Shown here piece after piece: positions 58,118 through 64,000 of a stretch of 64,000 nucleotides of DNA. Numbering within the stretch: the first letter of the stretch is position 1; each line of letters starts with the position of its first letter. A model generated the notes under the pieces. That model was given only the letters and a program-made list of their open reading frames with translations. It did not search any database and was not told the DNA's origin. The DNA lies in the NCBI RefSeq assembly GCF_012844235.1, contig NZ_JABAGR010000001.1, positions 248,001-312,000 on the forward strand. The letters run 5' to 3'. The DNA is from Parafannyhessea umbonata (GTDB taxonomy: Bacteria > Actinomycetota > Coriobacteriia > Coriobacteriales > Atopobiaceae). The position numbers and the translations under genes are program-made.

Positions 58118-58567
58118 ATGGACGCGCAAACTGCAACAAACGGTATGGTGAGAGTGTCGGGAAAAGCTCCCGGAGAACTCGCCTCTGCTATGGGTAAAGG
58201 TAGAACGTATGTATACAGCCTGCTTAACCATGAATCTGTTCCGCGCCTAGACACGTTCGTGCGGCTTGCCCATGCGTGCGGCTACAGGCTCATTCTTGAA
58301 ACTGAGGATGGTAGCAAGGGCGTCGAACTGTATTCGGATGTAGATGTAGAGGGATCTGACTCTGTGGAGGCCTGCGACCTTGCGAACAGCCTTCTTGAAA
58401 GGTCTGTTGGTGAGGATGCTGTAAAAAACATGACCTCCGCTGAATGGTATGAGGCTGTGCAAAAACTTCTGCCGCACGCCGTGGAACTGATACACAAACG
58501 AGAAGAGAGGTTTTTTGAATCGGGCGATTCTGAGGGGCGCGACCACCCCATTATGAAATTCTTCTAA
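58118..58567 (+). CDS. XRE-like helix-turn-helix regulator of the element
   Basis: 149 residues. Residues 15-65 form a helix-turn-helix of Cro/C1 type (GELASAMGKGRTYVYSLLNH, LDTFVRLAHACGYRLIL), followed by a variable helical domain. It is less GC-rich than its neighbours, fitting foreign origin. Divergent from the excisionase-rep operon, as phage and satellite master repressors are. ATG at 58118 without a strong ribosome site. Confidence 0.75.
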   Translation: MDAQTATNGMVRVSGKAPGELASAMGKGRTYVYSLLNHESVPRLDTFVRLAHACGYRLILETEDGSKGVELYSDVDVEGSDSVEACDLANSLLERSVGEDAVKNMTSAEWYEAVQKLLPHAVELIHKREERFFESGDSEGRDHPIMKFF

Positions 58568-58749
58568 TTGTGTCGTAACTTCGAACGATTCTAAGCCCGA
58601 ATAAGGCCCTCGGGGCGTGGTTGCGTCTACTCGTAGGGTTGCGCCCGAATGTGCCCTAATTCCGCCCTCGTGGCGTTGTGTCGGGCGTCTCTCGTGTTGC
58701 CGTCCGTGTGCGATTCTATCGGGGCGTCATCGGGGCGTTGCGCCCTGGG

Positions 58750-60072
58750 CTACACGGCCCTGAGTGACACGGCCTCGCTTCCTGCGTCGAGGACGGGGGC
58801 GGCTGCCGCCATGGCCCGCCGCGTCGCGTCCGAGTCCGGCGCCGCGTACACGTTGAGCGTCATTGCCGCGTCGGCGTGGCCCATGAGGGCCGAAACGCTC
58901 TTAACGTCGGCCCCCGCCGCAACCTGAACCGTGGCGAACGTGTGCCGCAGGTCGTGGAACGTCACCCTGCGCCCGTCCGCGCCCGTTATGGGTTCCCTGC
59001 CCGGCTCCCAGCCCTCGCCGCTCCTGCGCCCGTCCTCTTCGCTCCTGGCGTGCCTGCCCGCCGCGAGCTTCGCCCACAGCCTGCCGAGCGCGTGCGGGGT
59101 GAAATGCGAACCGTCCGCGTAGCCCAGAACGTAGCATCGACTGAACAGAACGGCCATGTCGCCGCGCATCCACTGTTCGCGCTGTTCCTCGCGCCATTTG
59201 TCGAGGTCCGCACGCAGTGCCCGGGTCATTGGAACGTCGCGCGTCCCCGCCTTGCTCTTGGGGGCCTTGGCGTAGGTGTGCCCGCTGCCGTCTCCTGCGA
59301 GCGTCCCCCTGTCTCCGATTGACTGCCGCACGTGCAGCACGTCCGATTCCGTGTCAACGTCGCACCAGCGGAGGCCGCAGCACTCGCCGCGCCTGAGTCC
59401 GGCGTGCAGGGCGAGGCGCGCGCCAACGCGCAGTCTCGGGTTCTTTGCCGCGTCGAGGAGGGTGTTCACCCTGCGCACGCCCTCCGCGTCGAGCGCGTTC
59501 GGAACGTCGCGCGCGGGCCTCGGGAGATCCTGCCGCCGTATCTGGTTGGTGCATGGGTTTTCGTGTATGTCTCCGACCTCAACGGCCCTCTCGCACGCCT
59601 GAAACAGGATGTTGAACGCCTTGCGAACCGTTGCGGGGGCCTTCCCTGCGTCAACCATCCCGGAAACCCATGCACGAACATCCTTCGCCCTCAGGTCAAC
59701 CATGCACACGCCGCTCAGCGGCTCGAACAGCGGCATGTAGTCGAGGTATCCGCGCGCCGTCGTGTCGGATATGGCCCCGCGCCGTGCCTCTATGTCGCGT
59801 GCCACGTACTCGGCCACGCCGTCCCTGCCCGTGTACACTGCCCCACGGCAAGAGGCCACCCACGCCGCCAACGCCTCGCGCGCCGCCTTTACGTTCTTCG
59901 TTGACTTGCCGCCCGCCGTCACGATGGCGTTCCCGTGGGCGTCCGTGAGGGCCTTTGCCTTTGTCTTCCACACGCCGCCGTTTCCTCTGTAGCGGATTTG
60001 CCCAATCCAGCGGTACGAACCCTTGTATGGCCTCTTGGCAAGGCTTCCGGTCCCTGCAACCGCGTACCCCAT
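58750..60072 (-). CDS. tyrosine recombinase/integrase
   Basis: 440 residues. An N-terminal arm-binding segment (GSYRWIGQIRYRGNG), a SAM-like core-binding domain (about 95-190), then the catalytic domain: Arg in HAGLRRGE, HDLRHTF (His-Arg) and MGHADAAMTLNVYA (His and nucleophilic Tyr). Catalyses insertion into the tRNA-Thr 3' end. GAGGGGGC precedes the ATG at 60072. It is transcribed away from attR, 185 bases from it. Not interrupted, so probably functional. Confidence 0.93.
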   Translation of the reverse strand: MGYAVAGTGSLAKRPYKGSYRWIGQIRYRGNGGVWKTKAKALTDAHGNAIVTAGGKSTKNVKAAREALAAWVASCRGAVYTGRDGVAEYVARDIEARRGAISDTTARGYLDYMPLFEPLSGVCMVDLRAKDVRAWVSGMVDAGKAPATVRKAFNILFQACERAVEVGDIHENPCTNQIRRQDLPRPARDVPNALDAEGVRRVNTLLDAAKNPRLRVGARLALHAGLRRGECCGLRWCDVDTESDVLHVRQSIGDRGTLAGDGSGHTYAKAPKSKAGTRDVPMTRALRADLDKWREEQREQWMRGDMAVLFSRCYVLGYADGSHFTPHALGRLWAKLAAGRHARSEEDGRRSGEGWEPGREPITGADGRRVTFHDLRHTFATVQVAAGADVKSVSALMGHADAAMTLNVYAAPDSDATRRAMAAAAPVLDAGSEAVSLRAV

Positions 60073-60102
60073 GGCGTGCCCCCTCGGTCTACGGCTTCGC
60101 CG

Positions 60103-60139
60103 TTAGTCTACGAATGGTCTACGAACTTGCGCATCACTC
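60103..60139 (+). repeat. integrase arm-type site, right end
   Basis: Partner of 54261-54297, same orientation, 33 of 37 positions identical, with two GTCTACGAA words. A partial third word lies near 60086. It sits between the integrase start and attR. Confidence 0.7.
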
Positions 60140-60256
60140 TGCGTTCTTCCATGTTTATCATTGTACACAAAAGTACGTCATTAACAGGTAATACGTTTTA
60201 CTCGTAGTTCGTCTGCGTATTTCTAAACAACCCTATGTAGTAGCTAGGGCACTACA

Positions 60257-60302
60257 CTCGTAAAGCGGGGGTCATCAGTTCGAGTCTGATAGCTGGCTCC
60301 AT
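60257..60302 (+). repeat. attR core with displaced tRNA-Thr 3' fragment
   Basis: Identical to attL 54147-54192. It carries only the 3' half of the tRNA from the anticodon loop on, so it is a non-functional remnant marking the right junction. Confidence 0.93.
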
Positions 60303-60309
60303 TGAATTC

Positions 60310-60343
60310 AAAGGCCGGGGGAGAAGATCCTCCGGCCTTTCTT
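60310..60343 (+). terminator. original tRNA-Thr terminator, displaced
   Basis: AAAGGCCGG (60310-60318) pairs with CCGGCCTTT (60332-60340), then CTTG. It follows the attR tRNA fragment and is the likely terminator of the tRNA before integration. Confidence 0.7.
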
Positions 60344-60520
60344 GTACTTATCGCCTGGGCGTTTGTTCTTGCGAACAGAAAGCCGCGTTCCCTTGACGCC
60401 TTAATCTGGACGCATGACCGTATGCCTCGAGACCTCGTCCCCTCAAAATCGATGCGTCAATCAACATGGGATCAATGTGGCTCGCGTGAGGCGCGCGGGC
60501 GTGTGGAGGGGATGGCGATC

Positions 60521-61294
60521 ATGGCAGAAAAGAGCCAGTCGAGGGCGAGGCTGTACGCGCTCTGCTTTCTGGTGGGAGGGGCGTACGGAATCATCGGCCA
60601 GCTTATAGGCATTGCGCTGGAACCCGTGGTGGGCCCGGCGTTCGCCGCCCCGTGCACCCTGCTCTGCCTGGGGGTCCTCGCGGTCATCCTGTACGTCCCC
60701 GGGATCCACCAGAGGGTCGCGGCCGTCAGCGGATTCGGCTCCATCCTTCCGTTCAACGGCTTTGCCTGCGGAATCGCAGACGCCTTCCAGGCCGGCCATG
60801 CAAACGGTGGCGGCTTTGCCGGTGGCATCAGGAGCGTTGGCGGCCTCTTTCTTCACGTAATCGTCCTCAGCTCCGTGGTGAACATGCTCGCGGGTGCCTT
60901 TGCCGCGTTCGTCACGCTGCCGAAGCTGCCCGTGCCGCAGGCGCCCGCCATGCCCCTGGCGCTGCTTGCGGGCTTTGTCGTGGCGGGCCTCGTCTGCATC
61001 GCGTTTCAGGCCGTGACCGACGCCGGCGGCTTCCAGGTGCCAAACGTGCTGCTGGTGGGGCAGTCGCTCGGAGGCGTGCTCACGCTGTTTGGCGTCACGG
61101 ACGTCCTTGCGGCAATCGGCGGGTACTCGTTCAAGATCTTGGTCATGGGTGCCGGCCAGGCCGTCATGGCCACGACGACGCTTGCCTTCGCGGGAAACGC
61201 CCTCATGCTGCTCGTTACCTGGGGAACGTTCTTCGCGCTTGCGCTGTTTGGCATCGTGGCTGCGGTGCTCAACCTCAGGCTTCGCGCAAGGTAG
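60521..61294 (+). CDS. SpoVA (SpoVAC/SpoVAE)-like membrane protein
   Basis: 257 residues, about seven hydrophobic helices. LYALCFLVGGAYGIIGQLIG, then FGSILPFNGFACGIADAF and GGGFAGGIRSVGGLF resemble SpoVAC/SpoVAE proteins, which form the dipicolinic-acid channel of spores. The second half repeats the pattern (PNVLLVGQSLGGVLTLFGVT). Coriobacteria do not sporulate as far as known, so a different transport role is likely. The second ATG at 60521 is chosen, 9 bases from GGAGGGG. A stand-alone gene just outside the element. Family call is tentative. Confidence 0.6.
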   Translation: MAEKSQSRARLYALCFLVGGAYGIIGQLIGIALEPVVGPAFAAPCTLLCLGVLAVILYVPGIHQRVAAVSGFGSILPFNGFACGIADAFQAGHANGGGFAGGIRSVGGLFLHVIVLSSVVNMLAGAFAAFVTLPKLPVPQAPAMPLALLAGFVVAGLVCIAFQAVTDAGGFQVPNVLLVGQSLGGVLTLFGVTDVLAAIGGYSFKILVMGAGQAVMATTTLAFAGNALMLLVTWGTFFALALFGIVAAVLNLRLRAR

Positions 61295-61590
61295 GCCGCG
61301 CGTCCCTCGTCCGCCGCGTCCGGCGTGCCGCATTCGCTGCGTCCGGCGTGCCGCGCCCGCCTTCGTCGCCGCACGTCCGGCGTCCGCCGCTTCGCCGGGC
61401 AAGAAGGACCTCCATGCGCCGCGGGTGCCCTCTACTACGTTCGCCCCAGGCGCCTCAACAACAGGTAGGCTTCTCCCGAGGCCCGGTGTCTGCACGCAGG
61501 CATCGGGCCTCTCGCATGCGCGCCCTGACCGCTCGCGAGCGCCTGACAACCGTTCAGTCAAAAACAATCATCGTAAATGACGGAAAATGA
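61295..61590. other. intergenic region before the fructose operon
   Basis: No gene. It contains two direct copies of GCGTCCGGCGTGCCGC (near 61317 and 61340) and a hairpin GAGGCCCG (61478-61485) with CGGGCCTC (61504-61511) that may terminate the SpoVA-like transcript. The fruR promoter follows. Confidence 0.45.
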
Positions 61591-61619
61591 TTGCAAATGA
61601 CGGAAACCTGGTGCATACT
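61575..61619 (+). promoter_or_regulatory. promoter of the fructose operon with duplicated operator
   Basis: -35 TTGCAA (61591-61596), 17 bp spacer, -10 CATACT (61614-61619). Two exact AAATGACGGAAA words at 61575-61586 and 61595-61606, 20 bp apart, overlap the -35 and part of the spacer. Direct repeats two helical turns apart suit a DeoR-family repressor, here probably the product of the next gene. Confidence 0.7.
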
Positions 61620-61648
61620 GCTTGGTAGTGAAAGGGAGGTGCCAGTCG

Positions 61649-62410
61649 ATGCTTGCCACGGAACGCCACGACCTCATACTGCGCCTCGTTGCGGAGCGGG
61701 GGAGCGTCACCACGCCCGAGCTCATGGCGGCGCTCGACGCGTCGGAGTCGACCGTCCGCCGCGACCTGGACGCGCTCAGCGGCCAGCGCAAGATCGTCCG
61801 CGTGCACGGCGGCGCCTGCGCGCCAAAGCGGCGCCTCGTGGTGCAGGATTCGCCCGTCGCCCAGAAGCGCGCCCAGAACCTGCCCGCGAAGGAGCGCATC
61901 GCCGCGTACGCGGCCGCCCTCGTGGGCCCGGACGACTTCGTGTACGTCGACGCCGGCTCGTCCACGATGCTTCTTGTTGAGCACCTGACCGAGACGCGCG
62001 CGACGTTCGTCACCAACTCGCTTCCGCATGCCCAGGCGCTGCTCGCAAAGGGTGCGAAGACCTACCTGCTTGGCGGGACGGTGAAGCCGGTCACGGAGGC
62101 CGTCGTGGGTCCGGACGCCATCGCGACCCTGGGGCGCATGCACTTTACCGTGGGGTTCTGGGGAACGAACGGCATCTCGCCCGACGCGGGCTTCACCACG
62201 CCGGAGCTCGAGGAGGCAAGGGTGAAGGAGGCCAGCCTGCGCCAGGCGCAAAGCGCGTACGTGCTGGCAGACGCAAGCAAGTTCGGCCAGGTCTCGCTCG
62301 TGACGTTTGCGCAGTTCGACCAGGCGACCGTCATCACGGACCACGTCGACGCAGATGGCACCTACGGCAAAGCCCCCAACATCGTGGACCTAGAGGAGGA
62401 GCACCAATGA
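61649..62410 (+). CDS. DeoR family regulator of the fructose operon
   Basis: 253 residues. Winged helix TERHDLILRLVAERGSVTTP and DASESTVRRDLDALS with VRVHGGA, the DeoR signature, then a sugar-phosphate-sensing domain (DDFVYVDAGSSTMLLVEHL, FVTNSLPHA, LLGGTVKPVT, KEASLRQAQSAYVLADASKF). It would sense fructose-1-phosphate, as FruR-type DeoR proteins do, and repress its own operon. GGGAGG precedes the ATG at 61649. It overlaps fruK by 4 bases. Confidence 0.9.
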   Translation: MLATERHDLILRLVAERGSVTTPELMAALDASESTVRRDLDALSGQRKIVRVHGGACAPKRRLVVQDSPVAQKRAQNLPAKERIAAYAAALVGPDDFVYVDAGSSTMLLVEHLTETRATFVTNSLPHAQALLAKGAKTYLLGGTVKPVTEAVVGPDAIATLGRMHFTVGFWGTNGISPDAGFTTPELEEARVKEASLRQAQSAYVLADASKFGQVSLVTFAQFDQATVITDHVDADGTYGKAPNIVDLEEEHQ

Positions 62411-63312
62411 TCTACACCGTCACCTTCAACCCCTCGATCGACTACATCGTGAGGATACCCCGGCTTGAGCCCGGCGCCATCAATCGCGTGACGTACGAGG
62501 ACATCCTGCCGGGTGGCAAGGGCATCAATGTGAGCATCGTGCTCTCGAACCTCGGGCACGAGTCGTGCGCCCTCGGCTTCGTCGCGGGCTTCACCGGCGC
62601 AGAGATCGTCCGCCTCATGCAGACGTCCGGCGCCAAGAGCGACTTCATCCACGTCGCAGAGGGCATGTCCCGCATCAACATGAAGATCAAGGCCGCCGAG
62701 GAGACCGAGATCAACGGCATCGGCCCCAAGATCCTCGAGTCCGACATCGACGCGCTCTATGCCAGGCTCGACGCCCTGCAGCGGGGCGACACCCTCGTGA
62801 TCGCGGGCTCCGTCCCCTCGATGCTCCCGTCAGACATGTACGAGCGCATCATGGACAGGCTCGACGGGCGCGGCATCGACATCGTGGTCGACGCGGAGCG
62901 CGACCTGCTCGCGAAGGTCCTGCGCTACCACCCGTTCCTCATCAAGCCCAACAACCACGAGCTGGGCGCCATCTTTGGCGTGGAGTTGTCCATGCGCGAC
63001 GAGGTCGTGCCCTACGCGCGCAAACTACAGGAGAAGGGCGCGCGCAACGTGCTCGTGTCCATGGCGGGGGAGGGGGCGGTCCTCGTGCCCGAGTCCGGGG
63101 ACGTCATCATGAGCGAGGCCCCCAAGGGCACGGTCGTCAACTCCGTGGGCGCGGGCGACTCCATGGTCGCCGGCTTCCTGGCAGGCTACCAGGAGAGCGA
63201 CGGCGATTGCGCCACCGCGTTCAAGATGGGCGTCGCGACTGGCTCCGCGAGCGCCTTCTCGGCAAAGCTTGCGACGCGTCCCGAGGTGGAGGCGCTGCTC
63301 AAGACCCTCTAG
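62407..63312 (+). CDS. fruK: 1-phosphofructokinase
   Basis: 301 residues, PfkB family; fructose-1-phosphate + ATP to fructose-1,6-bisphosphate. MIYTVTFNPSIDYIV and RVTYEDILPGGKGINVSIVL are the FruK/LacC start, VIAGSVPSML is in the middle, and VNSVGAGDSMVAGFLAGY has the catalytic Asp. ATGA overlap with the regulator gene shows translational coupling. Takes the product of the downstream PTS. Confidence 0.94.
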   Translation: MIYTVTFNPSIDYIVRIPRLEPGAINRVTYEDILPGGKGINVSIVLSNLGHESCALGFVAGFTGAEIVRLMQTSGAKSDFIHVAEGMSRINMKIKAAEETEINGIGPKILESDIDALYARLDALQRGDTLVIAGSVPSMLPSDMYERIMDRLDGRGIDIVVDAERDLLAKVLRYHPFLIKPNNHELGAIFGVELSMRDEVVPYARKLQEKGARNVLVSMAGEGAVLVPESGDVIMSEAPKGTVVNSVGAGDSMVAGFLAGYQESDGDCATAFKMGVATGSASAFSAKLATRPEVEALLKTL

Positions 63313-63415
63313 CGTTTCTCGACCGCTTTCATTGGCATGGCACGCCGGTTCCACACGGGGGCCGGCTCCGTTGGGCGCACCGGGTGCGCCCGCACGTAAG
63401 AGAGGAGAGCCAGAC

Positions 63416-64000
63416 GTGAAGATCACGGACCTGCTCAAACCCGAGGGAATCAAGGTGGGCGCCACGGCCAAGAGCCAGGACGACGCCATCGACCAGCTGA
63501 TCGCCCTCCAGGACGCCTCGGGTAACATCGGCGACACCGTTGCGTACAAGAAGGCGATCCTGGCCCGAGAGACGGAGTTCTCCACCGCCGTCGGCGACGG
63601 CATCGCGATTCCGCACGCCAAGACCTCGGCCGTCAAGCGGCCGGGACTCGCGGCCATGACCGTGCCGGGCGGCGTGGAGTGGAACGCCCCCGACGACGCG
63701 CCCGCGGACCTCATGTTCATGATCGCTGCGCCTGAGGGCCAGAACAACACCCACCTCGAGATGCTCGCCCAGCTGTCGAAGCTCCTCATGCACCAGGAGT
63801 TCGCGGACGCCCTGCGCGCCGCCAAGACGCCGGAGGAGTTCTGCTCCGTCATCGACCGCGCCGAGGCGGAGCGCGAGGCCGCCGACGCCGCGAAGGCGGC
63901 GCCCGAGGCGGTCGCGGCCGCCGGCTACCCCGAGGTCCTCGCGATCACGGCCTGCCCCACCGGCATCGCGCACACCTACATGGCGGCCGAGAACCTGGAG
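63416..64000 (+). CDS. fruA: fructose PTS enzyme II (EIIA-EIIB...), truncated by window end
   Basis: First 195 residues of a multidomain PTS permease. EIIA of the fructose type: TEFSTAVGDGIAIPHAKTS holds the phosphorylated His, and PEGQNNTHLEMLAQLSKLL follows. After an Ala-rich linker the EIIB domain starts (VLAITACPTGIAHTYMAAE) with the Cys that passes phosphate to fructose. EIIC would follow outside the window. GTG start at 63416 with AGAGGAGAG upstream, 103 bases after fruK. Confidence 0.92.
   Translation, partial: MKITDLLKPEGIKVGATAKSQDDAIDQLIALQDASGNIGDTVAYKKAILARETEFSTAVGDGIAIPHAKTSAVKRPGLAAMTVPGGVEWNAPDDAPADLMFMIAAPEGQNNTHLEMLAQLSKLLMHQEFADALRAAKTPEEFCSVIDRAEAEREAADAAKAAPEAVAAAGYPEVLAITACPTGIAHTYMAAENLE

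Larger units (their letters stand above)
54147..60302. mobile_element. tRNA-Thr-integrated 6.1 kb element, satellite-like
   Basis: Bounded by 46 bp direct repeats at 54147-54192 and 60257-60302, identical through the 3' end of tRNA-Thr plus the bases CCAT. Contents from right to left: tyrosine integrase (minus), XRE-type regulator (plus), two small helix-turn-helix/excisionase-like genes, a replication gene with iterons, two small genes, a phage-like acidic protein, a short protein and an HK97-gp10-like gene (all minus). No capsid, portal, terminase, relaxase or conjugation genes. Best read as a phage satellite or a decayed prophage; the choice is open. Confidence 0.9.

Noticed and set aside
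61317-61355. Direct GCGTCCGGCGTGCCGC repeats as a regulatory array
   Set aside because: Only two copies in very GC-rich DNA, with no symmetry or promoter link; not distinguishable from chance duplication.

Overview
The window is high-GC DNA (about two thirds G+C) with dense, mostly co-directional genes, GTG and TTG starts, and strong GGAGG-type ribosome binding sites. The gene set points to a monoderm, fermentative actinobacterium: a sortase-type surface peptidase, long-form HPF, TatA-TatC, a DinB gene with a Gram-positive LexA box, a fructose PTS, and an L-lactate dehydrogenase-like enzyme. The best guess is Coriobacteriia (an Olsenella/Atopobium-like lineage). That placement is inference from gene content, not a measured phylogeny.

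Layout. 1-8.4 kb: end of an FtsX-type permease, ettA, a surface-anchored C69 peptidase, a pyridoxal-type kinase and a lactate/2-hydroxyacid dehydrogenase. 8.4-16 kb: a MerR-TipAS regulator, then 1.2 kb of gene-free tandem 72-75 bp palindromes, then metal genes on the minus strand (CbiMQO uptake, a P1B-type Zn/Cd exporter with an ArsR/SmtB-like operator, a BFD-like 2Fe-2S protein). 16-24.2 kb: pcrA, a MscS channel and mtnN on plus; degV, a class II aldolase, mtnA and deoD on minus. The last set looks like a salvage route for 5'-deoxy or 5'-methylthio nucleosides. 24.4-38.6 kb: nhaA, an aminotransferase, a TPR protein, a STAS protein, tatA-tatC, a topoisomerase, tmk-holB-ricT, and dinB with a small partner gene. 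38.7-45.2 kb: a GH5-like protein lacking both catalytic glutamates, then rsmI, metG, rsmA, tatD and comF.

45.2-54.2 kb: a highly structured RNA region follows comF and lies one gene upstream of hpf, a context resembling raiA RNA. It is followed by a solute-binding lipoprotein, hpf, a second degV, a beta-hydroxyacid dehydrogenase, a NYN-LOTUS protein and a SurA-like membrane protein. Next comes an unusual single protein fusing a DUF523/TudS desulfidase domain to a purine nucleoside phosphorylase. A second hairpin array and tRNA-Thr(CGT) follow.

54.2-60.3 kb is a 6.1 kb integrated element in the tRNA-Thr gene. It has 46 bp attL/attR repeats, a tyrosine integrase with paired arm-type repeats, two excisionase-like proteins, a divergent regulator, a replication gene carrying 22 bp-spaced iterons, and an HK97-gp10-like phage gene. 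No capsid, portal or terminase is visible, so it looks like a phage satellite or integrative replicon. 60.5-64 kb: a SpoVA-like membrane protein, then a fructose operon (DeoR regulator, fruK, start of the PTS EIIABC gene) with duplicated operator half-sites.

The items most worth follow-up are the palindrome array, the TudS-PNP fusion, the GH5 pseudoenzyme, the putative raiA RNA, the nucleoside-salvage cluster, and the tRNA-integrated element with its intragenic iterons.
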